Notes: generated by a model not told the origin, from the sequence alone. DNA of 64,000 nucleotides from Bacteroidaceae bacterium (GCA_017547205.1 JAFYQH010000021.1:1-64000), one strand, 5' to 3'; positions 46,164-57,000 are shown, counted from the stretch's first letter. Translations and numbers: made by a program.

Positions 46164-46684
46164 TTGATTATCACGCAATCCATATTTATATCATGTTGTT
46201 CGCACGGAAGTTCATCGACAATCTGAACAGGATAGCAGACACCTATCTTCAACGCCTTAAAATCGTTGTGCGACATATATTTATCATAAAATCCCTTACC
46301 ACGTCCCATGCGTCGGCCTGTAAGCGTAAACGCCACACCCGGAACAATAATTGCATCAATTTCTCCGGGAGAGATACATAATGAACCCTGCGGCTCCATT
46401 ATGCCAAACGCTCCGACCTTCATATCACCAATGCTGTAGAACCGCATTGCATCACCCTCGACACGCGGCAGAACTACTAAAAGATTCTTTGCAAGTTCTT
46501 CTACAAGGGGCCATATCTGAGGCTCGTCAGGTAGTGGAGAAAACAGAGCCACCACACGCGCACCGGAAACAGCAAGATGTGATTTTATGCTTTTACAGAG
46601 CAATTCGGAACAACGTTCCTTTTCCTCACCTGTCATTCCCGCAAGTTTTGCGCGTACCAAACGGCGCAACTCACTTTTATCCAT
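46160..46684 (-). CDS. 5-formyltetrahydrofolate cyclo-ligase
   Basis: 174 aa. An ATP-dependent enzyme of folate salvage, making 5,10-methenyl-THF. The N-terminal KSELRRLVRAKLA basic helix binds phosphate. The middle has VALFSPLPDEPQIWPLVEEL and the C-terminal VPGVAFTLTGRRMGRGKGFYD motif is diagnostic. The gene follows the MeaB gene by 2 bp and is co-transcribed with it. The stop codon is inside the shared terminator palindrome. Confidence 0.92.
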   Translation of the reverse strand: MDKSELRRLVRAKLAGMTGEEKERCSELLCKSIKSHLAVSGARVVALFSPLPDEPQIWPLVEELAKNLLVVLPRVEGDAMRFYSIGDMKVGAFGIMEPQGSLCISPGEIDAIIVPGVAFTLTGRRMGRGKGFYDKYMSHNDFKALKIGVCYPVQIVDELPCEQHDINMDCVIIK

Positions 46685-46686
46685 AA

Positions 46687-47787
46687 TCAGACACTCTTTT
46701 TATCGTAACAGTCAAGAACAGCCCCTGCAGCAGCGAACGAAGTCATCTTGCCTGCATACACCAGTTGCTCGTAACGCAAAAGGAGATCTTCCATTCCCGG
46801 AGCATTATAAAAACGGTTTCTAAGACTCTCCTCTATGGTCTCATACATCCAATACTTCAGCTGCCCGTTACGTCTTTCCATGAAACATCCATTTGCCTTA
46901 ACATTGTCAAGATATCCCATAATCATATCCCAGACCTCCTTTATACCTATATCGAAGAAACCGGAATAGGTAAGGACCTGCGGGCGCAGACCGCTTGCCG
47001 GCATAGGGAAAAGCTGCAGTGCATTTCTGTAATGTACGGCAGCCCTGCGTGCAGCGTCCACATTGTCACCATCGGCCTTGTTGATAACTATACCGTCGGC
47101 CATCTCCATTATACCGCGTTTTATACCCTGCAGTTCGTCACCGGCACCGGCTATCTGTATGAGCAGGAAGAAATCGACCATGGAATAGACGGCTGTCTCG
47201 CTCTGCCCGACCCCGACAGTCTCCACAAAAATCTTGTCATAACCAGCGGCCTCGCACAGAACAATAGTCTCACGGGTCTTGCGCGCAACACCACCCAGCG
47301 ACCCTGCCGAAGCACTGGGGCGTATGAAGGCTGACGGATGGAGAGAGAGACGTTCCATACGGGTCTTGTCACCGAGAATACTGCCTTTGCTTCGCTCGCT
47401 GCTTGGGTCAACGGCAAGCACTGCCAGTTTGCCGCCGTATTCACCGAGCAGATGCACACCAAAAGCATCTATGGAGGTACTCTTGCCGGCACCGGGCACA
47501 CCGGTAATACCTATTCTAACTGAGTTGCCAGAATAAGGAAGACACTTCTCTACCACTTCCTGAGCTATGGCCTGATGCTCGGGCAGAAGGCTCTCAACAA
47601 GCGTCACGGCACGGCTCAACACGGTCACGTCACCACGGAGGATGCCCTCCACATAATCATTTACGGAGAGTTGTGCAGGCCTTTTGCGCCTCATGGTAGA
47701 GAGATACGGGTTCACCGTGCCCAAGGACTCCACCCCATCGTTCACCTTAAGCCCTTTATAGGCCTTGTCATTTTCAGGATGTTCCAT
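46687..47787 (-). CDS. meaB: MeaB-type G-protein chaperone of methylmalonyl-CoA mutase
   Basis: Start ATG 47787 (MEHPENDKAYKG) is preferred over the long frame beginning at 47850; 366 aa. A P-loop GTPase with GITGVPGAGKSTSIDAF (Walker A), FVETVGVGQSE, and GIVINKADGDN (NKxD). It protects and reactivates the cobalamin-dependent methylmalonyl-CoA mutase. No mutase gene is seen in the window. Two-gene operon with the 5-FCL gene. Confidence 0.93.
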   Translation of the reverse strand: MEHPENDKAYKGLKVNDGVESLGTVNPYLSTMRRKRPAQLSVNDYVEGILRGDVTVLSRAVTLVESLLPEHQAIAQEVVEKCLPYSGNSVRIGITGVPGAGKSTSIDAFGVHLLGEYGGKLAVLAVDPSSERSKGSILGDKTRMERLSLHPSAFIRPSASAGSLGGVARKTRETIVLCEAAGYDKIFVETVGVGQSETAVYSMVDFFLLIQIAGAGDELQGIKRGIMEMADGIVINKADGDNVDAARRAAVHYRNALQLFPMPASGLRPQVLTYSGFFDIGIKEVWDMIMGYLDNVKANGCFMERRNGQLKYWMYETIEESLRNRFYNAPGMEDLLLRYEQLVYAGKMTSFAAAGAVLDCYDKKSV

Positions 47788-47842
47788 AATAAAAACCTCT
47801 TCTGATGCGAAGATAAACAAAAGAGAGAGAAAAACAAAAGGC

Positions 47843-47866
47843 AGGTGCACCTATATAAGCGCACCT
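47843..47866 (-). terminator. weak terminator-like hairpin after pepD
   Basis: AGGTGC (47843-47848) pairs with GCACCT (47861-47866) with a 12-nt loop; T-rich sequence follows on the minus strand. It lies about 30 bp past the pepD stop; the stem is short. Confidence 0.35.
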
Positions 47867-47894
47867 ACCCATATACATTAAATCAAATCCTACA

Positions 47895-49349
47895 TCAAAG
47901 GACACCGTTCACGACAAGAGCCTTTACGAGAGAATAGAATTTCTCTACTGTAGGAATCTCGACGCGCTCAGTCGGTGAATGCGGTGACATCAGTGTCGGG
48001 CCGAATGACACCATATCCATCTTGGGATAATTCGTTGAGATTATACCACACTCGAGACCTGCATGGATAACGCGAACATCGGGCTCCTTGCCGAACATGT
48101 CGGTATATGCCTTCTTCAATGCAGCCAGCAATGGAGAGTTTACATTAGGCTGCCAGCCACTGTAACCGCCGCTGAGCTCAACCTTCATGCCTGCCATCGC
48201 AAAACAGCTTGAGAGCTGCAATGCAAGATACTCCTTCATGGTATCGCATGAACTGCGCGCAAGGATATTGATTTCGGCCTTGCCGTCACCTATTTTCACG
48301 ATAGACAGGTTACTTGATGTCTCCACCGTGTCGGGTATTGTCGGGATGAAGCGCAACACTCCATCGTGGCATGCGAGAACCACATCCACAAGATTCTCCT
48401 GTATTTCCTCGGGCACAACCGTTTCGGGCATTTCCGTCTCTGCGACCGTAAGTGTTATACCCTCCTCTATTGTCGCATACTCGCTGTTGTAGAGAGTCTC
48501 ATACTTTGCTGCAATACCCTTGAGTTCCTCAACACCTTCACTTGGAAGTGTTAGCACAACCTCGCAGCTTGCAGGAATCGCATTGCGCATGTTGCCACCG
48601 TTCCAACTTGCCAGAACAACGCCGCACTCATCCATAGCCTCGCGAAGGAAGCGCGCCATCAACTTGTTGGCGTTTCCGCGACCGGCATTTATCTCAAGAC
48701 CGGAGTGACCGCCACGAAGACCCTTGAGCTGTACCTTTACAGCCACTTCATCGTCGCTCTCCTCTTCCATAAACTCCATTGAAGCCGAAATGTCAAGACC
48801 ACCTGCGCAACCGATATACATCACGCCCTCTTCCTCGGAGTCAAGGTTAAGCAACAGTTCACCCTCGAGTTCACCGCCCTTAAGACCGAACGCTCCATAC
48901 ATGCCAGTCTCTTCATCAGCTGTAATGAGAGCCTCAAGCGGACCGTGCTGCAATGAACTGTCCTCCATGATTGCCATGATTGCCGCAACTCCAAGACCAT
49001 TGTCGGCCCCGAGAGTAGTATTGTCGGCATAGAGCCAGTCACCCTTCACAACGGTTGCAATGGGGTCATTCACGAAATCGTGCTTGCTGTCAGGAGTCTT
49101 CTGCGGAACCATATCCATATGGGCCTGGAGAATAATTCCCTTGCGTCCCTCAAGACCTGGAGTGGCAGGCTTGCGCATGATGATGTTTCCTGCCTCATCC
49201 TGCCATGTCTGCACATTGATGCTCTTGCCGAAGTCTAGCAGGAACTTCTGTATTTTCTCAAGATGTCCCGACGGACGTGGAACCTGTGTCAGAGCCTCGA
49301 AGTGCTTCCACACCTCACGGGGCTGAAGATCTTTGATTGTAATTGCCAT
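47895..49349 (-). CDS. pepD: aminoacyl-histidine dipeptidase (M20 family)
   Basis: A 484-aa cytosolic metallopeptidase. Family motifs are LQAHMDMVPQKT (metal His/Asp), NTTLGADNGLGVAAIMAIME (bridging Asp), ITADEETGMYGAFGL (catalytic Glu-Glu), LLNLDSEEEG, and CGIISTNYPKMDMVSFGP-type C-terminus with SPHSPTERVEIPTV (metal His). It cleaves Xaa-His dipeptides. It is 2 bp downstream of the flippase-like gene. Confidence 0.94.
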   Translation of the reverse strand: MAITIKDLQPREVWKHFEALTQVPRPSGHLEKIQKFLLDFGKSINVQTWQDEAGNIIMRKPATPGLEGRKGIILQAHMDMVPQKTPDSKHDFVNDPIATVVKGDWLYADNTTLGADNGLGVAAIMAIMEDSSLQHGPLEALITADEETGMYGAFGLKGGELEGELLLNLDSEEEGVMYIGCAGGLDISASMEFMEEESDDEVAVKVQLKGLRGGHSGLEINAGRGNANKLMARFLREAMDECGVVLASWNGGNMRNAIPASCEVVLTLPSEGVEELKGIAAKYETLYNSEYATIEEGITLTVAETEMPETVVPEEIQENLVDVVLACHDGVLRFIPTIPDTVETSSNLSIVKIGDGKAEINILARSSCDTMKEYLALQLSSCFAMAGMKVELSGGYSGWQPNVNSPLLAALKKAYTDMFGKEPDVRVIHAGLECGIISTNYPKMDMVSFGPTLMSPHSPTERVEIPTVEKFYSLVKALVVNGVL

Positions 49350-49351
49350 AA

Positions 49352-50350
49352 TTATAAGTTTTTAAGTTTATTGTTCAAACGTTTGTCAAATTGCAACATC
49401 ACTAAGGCATAAATGCCCAAAACGGCCACCAGCAGTGTTTGCGTACTATGTACTATCAACGCAAAAGCTTCGGCATCTGTTGAGTCCACGCCATAAAGTA
49501 GCATTATGCTTATTATGGCGAAATGCCAAGGACCGGCTCCGTTAGGCGTGGGCACGACCACAGCTATACTGCCGGCCACGAACAGCAACAAGCCGGCAAG
49601 CAGCGGGAGACCGCTGCTGAACTGGAAACAATAGAAGCAGAGGTAGAACTGCATGAAGTAGCAGAACCATATCCCGAAGGTCTCGGCCACGAACAGCCAC
49701 CCGTTGTTCATCTTTTTCAAAGATAACAATCCTTCGGCAAACTGCACAATAAATGACCTTATTTTTTTCCAAAAATTCATTTTCCTCACAATGAAGAAAA
49801 GAAGCACAAGTACAGCTGCCAAAGAGAGGAATATCACGAGCCACCCACCCATCGACGCCAACACACCATCTCCGGAAACCATAAAACCAGCCTGTTCAAG
49901 ATAGGCGCAGAATACCGGCCACTGCAACACAATTGCTGCCAAAGTTATCGCCAGCACCATACAGGTGTCTATGAGACGCTCCGTAACAAGGGTTCCCAAC
50001 GACTGCGCGAAAGGAACCTTCTCGTTCTGCTCAAGCACAACACAACGTGAAACCTCACCTATACGTGGGACAACCAGATTGGCCGCATAGGCTATGAAAA
50101 CAGAATACACGCAAACCCTCCCTGAAGGACGATACCCCAATGGAGCCAGGGTCAGTTTCCACCGCCATCCCCTTAAAACATGGCTCATTATACCGAAGAA
50201 TGTAGAAACGGCAAACCAGAAAAGGTTCATTCCGGAAAGGTCTTTCCAAAGACGCGAAAAATCGAAATCGGCATAAATCATATAAAGAATAAGCACTCCC
50301 AGCATTATTGGAAGCACTGTTTTTACGAGATTACCGAAAATCTTTTTCAC
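49352..50350 (-). CDS. flippase-like membrane protein (lysylphosphatidylglycerol synthase TM family)
   Basis: 332 aa with six to eight membrane helices (TVLPIMLGVLILYMIYADF, VLVLLFFIVRKMNFW, LLAGLLLFVAGSIAVVVPTP). Family segments are GMNLFWFAVSTFFGIMSHVL-RGWRW, NLVVPRIGEVSRCVVLEQ and VVPTPNGAGPWHFA. Start is GTG at 50350 (no ATG fits). It is the first gene of a pair with pepD. Function in lipid or polymer translocation is family-level inference only. Confidence 0.85.
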   Translation of the reverse strand: MKKIFGNLVKTVLPIMLGVLILYMIYADFDFSRLWKDLSGMNLFWFAVSTFFGIMSHVLRGWRWKLTLAPLGYRPSGRVCVYSVFIAYAANLVVPRIGEVSRCVVLEQNEKVPFAQSLGTLVTERLIDTCMVLAITLAAIVLQWPVFCAYLEQAGFMVSGDGVLASMGGWLVIFLSLAAVLVLLFFIVRKMNFWKKIRSFIVQFAEGLLSLKKMNNGWLFVAETFGIWFCYFMQFYLCFYCFQFSSGLPLLAGLLLFVAGSIAVVVPTPNGAGPWHFAIISIMLLYGVDSTDAEAFALIVHSTQTLLVAVLGIYALVMLQFDKRLNNKLKNL

Positions 50351-50380
50351 TACTTTAAGAATATTTTTAATACTTTTATT

Positions 50381-50388
50381 TACCTTTG
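50381..50388 (+). promoter_or_regulatory. -7 box TACCTTTG in the rsmA upstream region
   Basis: TACCTTTG matches TAnnTTTG exactly on the plus strand, about 150 bp upstream of rsmA. No clear -33 box. Confidence 0.45.
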
Positions 50389-50470
50389 CACCAATACGGC
50401 ACCCCCGGCACGGGATTCTGTTGTTTGTAAATATGGCGACGAGCAGTCATATCCTTGCATATTTCAAATG

Positions 50471-50478
50471 CAAAGATA
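50471..50478 (-). promoter_or_regulatory. -7 box TATCTTTG for the flippase-pepD operon
   Basis: On the minus strand TATCTTTG matches the consensus, about 120 bp upstream of the flippase gene. It faces the plus-strand box at 50381, so the two leaders would overlap. Confidence 0.45.
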
Positions 50479-50538
50479 GCAATATATTGCAGAATCCTTG
50501 TTTTTTTTAATTTATTTAAACAAAAAGGCACACCAGCG

Positions 50539-51324
50539 ATGAAAGCAGTAACAGCAAAAAAGAGATTGGGGCAGCACTTCCTTACAGACCTCAGCATAGC
50601 AAGGGACATCGCCGACACCGTTGATGTTTGCCCGGGCATGCCCGTACTTGAAGTAGGCCCAGGCATGGGAGTTCTCACACAATTCCTGCTGAAGAAAGAA
50701 CGCCCTGTCAAGGTTGTCGAGATTGACGAGGAGTCAGTAAGCTATCTCTGCCACAACCTACCGGAGCTCGGTGAGGAGAACATCATACCGGACGATTTCC
50801 TCAAAATGCACCTCGACAGGCTTTTCGGTGGCGAACCGTTCATGCTCATAGGCAACTACCCCTACAACATATCCAGCCAGATATTCTTCAAGATGCTCGA
50901 CTACAAGGAATTCATTCCCTATTGCAGCGGAATGATACAGAAGGAGGTCGGAGAACGCCTGGCAGCCAAGCCCGGCTCAAAAGCATACGGCATACTCAGC
51001 ATTCTGATACAGTTGTGGTACGATGTGGAGTACCTTTTCACCGTACACGAGAACGTATTCTCGCCACCTCCGAAAGTAAAGAGCGCAGTCGTGCTCATGA
51101 AACGCAATGTGAGGCAGGAACTCGAATGTAACGAAGACCTTCTCAAGAAAATTGTAAAGAGCACCTTCAACCAGCGCAGAAAAAAGATGCGCAACTCCAT
51201 ACAGCAGATTGTCGGCAAGGATTCACCCTTGCTGCAGGACCCCATAATGGACATGCGCCCCGAACAGATTTCCATAGAGGAGTTCATTGAGTTGACCACC
51301 AAAGTCGAAAGGGAACTTGCATAA
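50539..51324 (+). CDS. rsmA: 16S rRNA dimethyladenosine transferase (KsgA)
   Basis: Start ATG 50539 (MKAVTAKKRLGQHFLTDLS); 261 aa, with the longer upstream frame rejected. It dimethylates the two adjacent adenosines near the 3' end of 16S rRNA. Motifs are LGQHFL, VLEVGPGMGVLTQFLL (SAM binding), IGNYPYNISSQIFF (catalytic NxPY) and QKEVGERLAAKPGSKAYG. It is the first gene of rsmA-mgtE-esterase with gaps of 12 and 16 bp. Confidence 0.96.
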   Translation: MKAVTAKKRLGQHFLTDLSIARDIADTVDVCPGMPVLEVGPGMGVLTQFLLKKERPVKVVEIDEESVSYLCHNLPELGEENIIPDDFLKMHLDRLFGGEPFMLIGNYPYNISSQIFFKMLDYKEFIPYCSGMIQKEVGERLAAKPGSKAYGILSILIQLWYDVEYLFTVHENVFSPPPKVKSAVVLMKRNVRQELECNEDLLKKIVKSTFNQRRKKMRNSIQQIVGKDSPLLQDPIMDMRPEQISIEEFIELTTKVERELA

Positions 51325-51336
51325 AAAGACAGCACG

Positions 51337-52695
51337 ATGACAAAGGATTTCATCAACTACATAAAGGAACTCATTGAGCAGAAGGATTCCGTACTGCTCC
51401 ATGAGAGCATCTCCAAAATGCACCCCGCCGACATCGCAGAGATTTGTGCGGAACTCGACATGGAGGAGGCGCGTTTCCTGTACCGCCAGCTCGACAACGA
51501 GAAGGCGGCCGACACGCTCATCGAAATGGATGAGGACCTTCGTAATGAACTGCTCGAAGAGCTCCCGTCCGAAGCGATTGCAAAACGCTTCGTCAACTAC
51601 ATGGACACCGACGATGCCGTCGAGATTATCCGTGACATGGACGAGGAGAAACAGGAAGAGGTCCTCTCCCACATCAAGGACATAGAGCAGGCCGGAGACA
51701 TCGTTGACCTTCTGCAATACGACGAGGATACAGCCGGAGGTCTCATGAGTACCGAGATGGTAGTCGTGAACGAGAACTGGAGTATGCCCGAATGCCTCAA
51801 AGAGATGCGCCAGCAGGCCGAGGAACTAGACGAGATATACTACGTGTATGTGGTAGACGACGACGAAAGGCTATGCGGTCTCTTCCCTTTGAAGAAGATG
51901 ATCACCAGCCCGTCTGTGTCGAAAGTGAAACATGTAATGAGCACCAAGGTGGTTAGCGTTGATGTGGACACCCCTATTGACGAAGTAACGCTCTTGATAG
52001 AGAAATACAACCTTGTGGCAATCCCGGTCGTCGACAAGATAAACCGTCTGGTAGGACAAATTACAGTCGATGACGTCATGGACGAGGTACGCGAGCAGAC
52101 CGAGCACGACCAACAGCTGACCGCCGGTCTTACACAGGACGTCGAAACGAGCGACAGTGTCCTGTTCCAAAGCAAAGCGCGTCTGCCATGGCTCATCATC
52201 GGAATGCTGGGAGGCATAGGCTCATCACTGCTGCTAAACTGCTTTACCAACACACTCGGCAGCCATCCCGAAATGGCGCTGTTCATTCCACTGCTTGCCG
52301 GCATGGGAGGAAACGTTGGAACCCAATCATCGGCAATAGCCGTACAAGGCCTAGCCAACAATTCACTCGACTCAAGCCATATATTCCGCCATATCGCCAA
52401 GGAGATGGTGGTAGCAATCATAAACGCCACCATACTTTCGCTCATGGTATACATGTACAATTTCTTCATGTACGGAGCACTTGATATCGTCACGCTTGCA
52501 GTCCCGCTAAGCCTGTTCGTGGTAGTGCTGTTCGCATCGGGATTCGGCACCATGATACCCATGGTACTTGAAAGAATAGACATAAACCCGGCTGTTGCTA
52601 CAGGACCGTTCATACAGATTATCAACGACTTGAGCGGAATGACATTCTATATGATAATTTCAATGGCACTCAGCTACATCATGACAACGGCATAA
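51337..52695 (+). CDS. mgtE: MgtE-type magnesium transporter
   Basis: A 452-aa protein. The N-terminal acidic superhelical domain (HPADIAEICAELDMEEARFL, EIIRDMDEEKQEEVLSHI, YDEDTAGGLMSTEM) is followed by a CBS pair (VMSTKVVSVDVDTPIDEV, VDKINRLVGQITVDDVMDEV). Five membrane helices follow, carrying the pore signature GMGGNVGTQSSAIAVQGLA and the ending FYMIISMALSYIMTT. The cytoplasmic domains sense Mg2+ in studied homologs. Second in the rsmA operon. Confidence 0.96.
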   Translation: MTKDFINYIKELIEQKDSVLLHESISKMHPADIAEICAELDMEEARFLYRQLDNEKAADTLIEMDEDLRNELLEELPSEAIAKRFVNYMDTDDAVEIIRDMDEEKQEEVLSHIKDIEQAGDIVDLLQYDEDTAGGLMSTEMVVVNENWSMPECLKEMRQQAEELDEIYYVYVVDDDERLCGLFPLKKMITSPSVSKVKHVMSTKVVSVDVDTPIDEVTLLIEKYNLVAIPVVDKINRLVGQITVDDVMDEVREQTEHDQQLTAGLTQDVETSDSVLFQSKARLPWLIIGMLGGIGSSLLLNCFTNTLGSHPEMALFIPLLAGMGGNVGTQSSAIAVQGLANNSLDSSHIFRHIAKEMVVAIINATILSLMVYMYNFFMYGALDIVTLAVPLSLFVVVLFASGFGTMIPMVLERIDINPAVATGPFIQIINDLSGMTFYMIISMALSYIMTTA

Positions 52696-52711
52696 TGCCA
52701 AACCCTATTTT

Positions 52712-53908
52712 ATGAAAAAGTTCCTATTTTGTTTTGCGCTGCTGACAACAGCAGTTTTTTCACATGCACAGATAACAGAGTTCGAGAATTGGATTAAATC
52801 ACCGGAAGGAAAGCTTACAGAGCAGAAATTCGCTACAGAAAAGCTCGACCGGAAAGAATGCGAAAGAGCACATGAAATCATAGATTCACTATGGATTAGG
52901 GAGGCTGCCGGACGCCTTGAAAGACAATGGGGAAGACTTACTATATCCAACGACTCCCTGAAACTGGCATGCGCATGCCGCACATTCGGCATAATGCCAC
53001 AGGACGGCCGCAGCCTGTACATCTCACTGCATGGAGGCGGTGAATGCCCCAAGGAAGTCAATGACGAGCAATGGATGAACCAGATATACCTCTACCCCAT
53101 AAAGGAAGGCATATACGTTGCTCCCAGAGCGCCATGGAACACATGGAACCTATGGCACAGGAAAGGCCTTGACGAATTGTTCGAGGAACTCATACAGGCA
53201 TGCGTCGTCTTTGAGGGAGTAAACCCCAACAAAGTATACCTGTTGGGATATTCGGCCGGCGGAGACGGTGTGTGGCGCATGGCACCGCGCATGGCCGACA
53301 AGTGGGCTGCGGCATCTATGATGGCAGGACACCCCGGAAACGCCTCACAGGTAAACCTTCTTAACCTGCCGTTCATGATATGGATGGGAGCTGACGATGC
53401 CGCATACGACCGCAACTTGCTTGCCCGGAAAAAGGGAGAAGTAATGGATTCATTGGAAGCGGCCAACCCGGGCAAGTACATCCACAGCACCAATATCATT
53501 GAAGGGAAAGGGCACTGGATGGAGAGTCTTGACACGGCTGCCATAGGATGGATGTCGGAATACCGCAGAAACCCATACCCCAAAAGAATCGTATGGAGAC
53601 AGGAGGAAGTCGTTCGTGAACATTTCTACTGGCTCACAGCACCTGCCGACGAACTTGCACACGGCAAGAGTGTTGAGGCAAGAATAGAAGGCAATACCAT
53701 ACATATTGACAAATGCGATTATACAAGACTTACCATCAGTCTTAACGACAATATGGTCAACCTTGACAAGAAGGTAACCATACTGTACAAGGGCAAGAAA
53801 ATTGCATCGAAGAAATTAAGAAGAAACATTACAAATCTACACAACACGCTCAATTCGCGCAATGACCGGAGCTACTGTTTTCCTTGCCTTGTAGACGTAG
53901 AACTATAA
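52712..53908 (+). CDS. secreted alpha/beta-hydrolase (esterase/depolymerase-like)
   Basis: 398 aa with signal peptide MKKFLFCFALLTTAVFSHAQ. The hydrolase fold has an oxyanion-side LYISLHGGGECP, the nucleophile elbow LLGYSAGGDGVW (Ser181), the acid-side MGADDAAYDRN and the His-containing GKGHWMESL. The C-terminal 100 residues form a beta domain (VEARIEGNTIHIDKCDY, YKGKKIASKKL). It resembles PHB-depolymerase-like esterases. The 16-bp gap to mgtE suggests joint transcription, but the SusCD locus follows on the same strand, so a link to that locus is also possible. Confidence 0.82.
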   Translation: MKKFLFCFALLTTAVFSHAQITEFENWIKSPEGKLTEQKFATEKLDRKECERAHEIIDSLWIREAAGRLERQWGRLTISNDSLKLACACRTFGIMPQDGRSLYISLHGGGECPKEVNDEQWMNQIYLYPIKEGIYVAPRAPWNTWNLWHRKGLDELFEELIQACVVFEGVNPNKVYLLGYSAGGDGVWRMAPRMADKWAAASMMAGHPGNASQVNLLNLPFMIWMGADDAAYDRNLLARKKGEVMDSLEAANPGKYIHSTNIIEGKGHWMESLDTAAIGWMSEYRRNPYPKRIVWRQEEVVREHFYWLTAPADELAHGKSVEARIEGNTIHIDKCDYTRLTISLNDNMVNLDKKVTILYKGKKIASKKLRRNITNLHNTLNSRNDRSYCFPCLVDVEL

Positions 53909-53968
53909 CATCTTTTACAACATTATCACTTTTTTTAAAAAAGCCCCGGCTCTTTAGTAAAAAAACGC

Positions 53969-53976
53969 TATATTCG
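53969..53976 (+). promoter_or_regulatory. probable -7 box for the SusCD locus
   Basis: TATATTCG has the same form as the well-placed box at 63579. It lies 49 bp before the susC start. No convincing -33 element. Confidence 0.4.
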
Positions 53977-54024
53977 CAAATCATAAAAGAATAAAAGAAT
54001 AAAAAACTACAAAATACGGATATC

Positions 54025-57000
54025 ATGACAGCCAACAATTTCAAGCTAAAGGCAATATACATGATGCTTATGTTGTTCTGCGCCATGCCATTGATTGCGC
54101 AGAACACGGTAATAGGTACCGTCAAGGACGAAATGGGAGAACCATTGCCGGCTGCCAGTGTCGTTGTACTCAACAATGGCAAGATGGCAAGAGGTACAAA
54201 CACAAACCTGAACGGAGACTTCAGGATTGAGATTTCACTTGCCAATGGCGACAACGAACTGCAGATAAGCTATGTAGGTTCAAAAACCAAATCAATTAAA
54301 CTCACAACCGACAACTACAGCAAGCATTTCGAGATTATGCTGTTGCCCGATGACGAGGTTCTCGACGAAGTGACGATCGTCGAAGACGGTTATGCACGCC
54401 TGCCCCGCAAGGACATGGTAGGTGCATTCACCACCGTAAAGGCCGATGACATAATGATGCCGGCATACCAGAGCATCGACCAGATGCTACAGGGAAAGAT
54501 TGCCGGTATGAGTGTCGTGAACTCATCGGCACGCGTAGGCGCGACACCTAAAATCACTATCCGAGGAACATCCACCATTCTCGGCAACACCGACCCGCTT
54601 TGGGTTGTTGACGGTGTCATACAGGAAGACCCGCTTTCAATCGACATGAGTTCGTCAATAACCTCGGACATGAAAGAACTTATAGGAAACCAGGTATCAT
54701 GGCTCAACCCGCAGGACATTGAGACTATTACCGTGCTCAAGGATGCTTCAGCTACAGCCATTTATGGTTCCAAGGCATCAAACGGTGTCATTGTGATAAC
54801 CACCAAAAAAGGTGTACCTGGAAGAATCAGCGTCAATTACAACACAAACATATCTGTAAGAGAACGCCCCACATACGACATGTACGACTTCATGAATTCT
54901 TATGAGCGCATTCAGTTCAGCAAGGAAGCCTATGAGGCCGGCGTACGTTACCAGAGCGAACCGTTGCCACAGATATACACATATGAAGGCCTCATGTCCA
55001 TGTTCAACAAGCGCATGATAACAGAGGACCAGTTCTCTTATTATCTTCAGCGTCTTGAAACCGTGAATACCGACTGGTTCGACCTGCTCACACGCAATTC
55101 AGTGAGCCAGAACCACAACATCAGCGTATCTGGCGGTACTGACAAGTACACATACAATGCTTCATTGGGCTATCAAGACAACAAAGGATACGAGCTCGGC
55201 AACGAGAATGACCAGATTACCGCACGATTGAGCATCAACAGCAAGATCAACGAAAAGCTGAACGTAAGCGTACAGATGAACGGAAGCATAAGGAATTCCG
55301 ACGGCTACGGAGCAGGTGTCAACCCATACAGCTACGCAATGAACACTAGCCGTGCCATACCGGCATTCGAGGAGAATGGCGACCGTGCATTCTACTCCAA
55401 GTATTACACCTACCAGTACAACACACTTCTAGGTGGAAAGAACCAGTACTCGTACAACATCTTCAACGAGATGGAGAACAGCTACTCTTCAAACCGCGGA
55501 ACCAGTTTCAACGCATCAGCAAACCTGTCATACAAAATTCTAAGCTGGCTCACATACCAGGCAACAGCAAGTGTCGCAGTGAACAACAACAAGAGCGAAA
55601 GCTATGCCGGCGAAAAGACATCCCACGTTGAGCAACTCTACCGCGGATATGCCTACGGCAGCGAAAAAGCGGGATCGGACAGATTCAATGCCGCACTGAT
55701 GCCATATGGAGGCGTACTGAACCAGGCAAACTCACAGAGCGTCTCATACAGCACATCACACCGTCTGCAGTTCAGCAAGGAGTTCAACGAAAACCATCGT
55801 CTCAACGCATTGCTCGGTATGGAAATCCGCTCCAGCGAGAGTGTGAGCGAAGGCAACACAGCATGGGGATATGTTCCTGAGCGCGGTTCCATATTGGTAT
55901 CGCCCACTCTCCCCGAAAACTTCAAACCCATTGGAAGCGATGTAAGCATCGGTTGGGGTGCACTCGCTCAGCTCTATAACGGAGCATGGAGCAAGACCTC
56001 CACAACCACCAACTACATGTCATTCTTCGCGACAGTAGCCTACTCGCTCAAGAACCGCTACGTATTTAACCTTAACATGCGTTCAGATGCTTCTAACCGC
56101 TTTGGACAGGATGTTAACAAGCAATTCGACCCTACATGGTCGTTCGGCTTCTCATGGAAGATAGCACAGGAACCGTTCATCATAGAACACCTTCCATGGC
56201 TCGACCAGTTCAATCTGCGTGCCACATACGGTATCCAGGGTAACGTCGTAAACTCACTCAGCCCCGAGATGATTGTAAGATATCAGGGATTGCTGCAAAG
56301 CTACAACGAGTACTACCTGAGCATATCAAGCCTGCCCAATCCGCTATTGAAATGGGAGCGCACCAAGACATATAACTTCGGTGCCGACATCTCGCTGTTC
56401 GGCATAACCATGAACCTTGAATACTACCAGCGTAAATCAAATGCAATCATTAGGCTCGATATACCGCAGGAATATGGTATGGCAAGCATGCCCATGAACG
56501 GAGGTATTATTATGAACAGAGGAGTCGAGATGACATTGAACTTCACCCCTGTACGCACAAAGGATATTGTATGGACATTGGGCCTGAATGCCGGAAAGAA
56601 CTGGAATGAATCGGCAACCGACGACCGCACAGCAAAAGCCGATGAACTCACACATATCGATTTTCTCAACGGCAACTCAAGCCGCCCATTAAAGGAAGGA
56701 TACCCATTGTCAGCTTTCTGGTCATATAAGTTCACCGGTTTGGACGGCAAGACCGGATACCCCACATTCGAGCATGCAACCTATGATGATGTCGATGGCG
56801 ACGGCAGTGTGGACCCAACAACATTCCTCGTATATTCAGGACAGAGCGAGCCATACTTCAGTGGCGGTCTCAATACCCGTCTGCGTTGGAAGAACTTCCA
56901 CATTGGCATGGACTTTGCCCTTATGCTGGGTGCAAAGAAGAGGTTGCCGAACCCCTATTCAACCTTTACGTACGGCAAGATGCCCGATATTTTCAGCAAT

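Noticed and set aside
50381..50538. tRNA or known small RNA gene before rsmA
   Set aside because: I found no cloverleaf arms or T-loop consensus; only promoter-like boxes support transcription.
51840..52625. 261-codon minus-strand open frame inside mgtE
   Set aside because: It is antisense to a well-conserved transporter; its Ser/Thr-rich composition is typical of reverse-strand frames.
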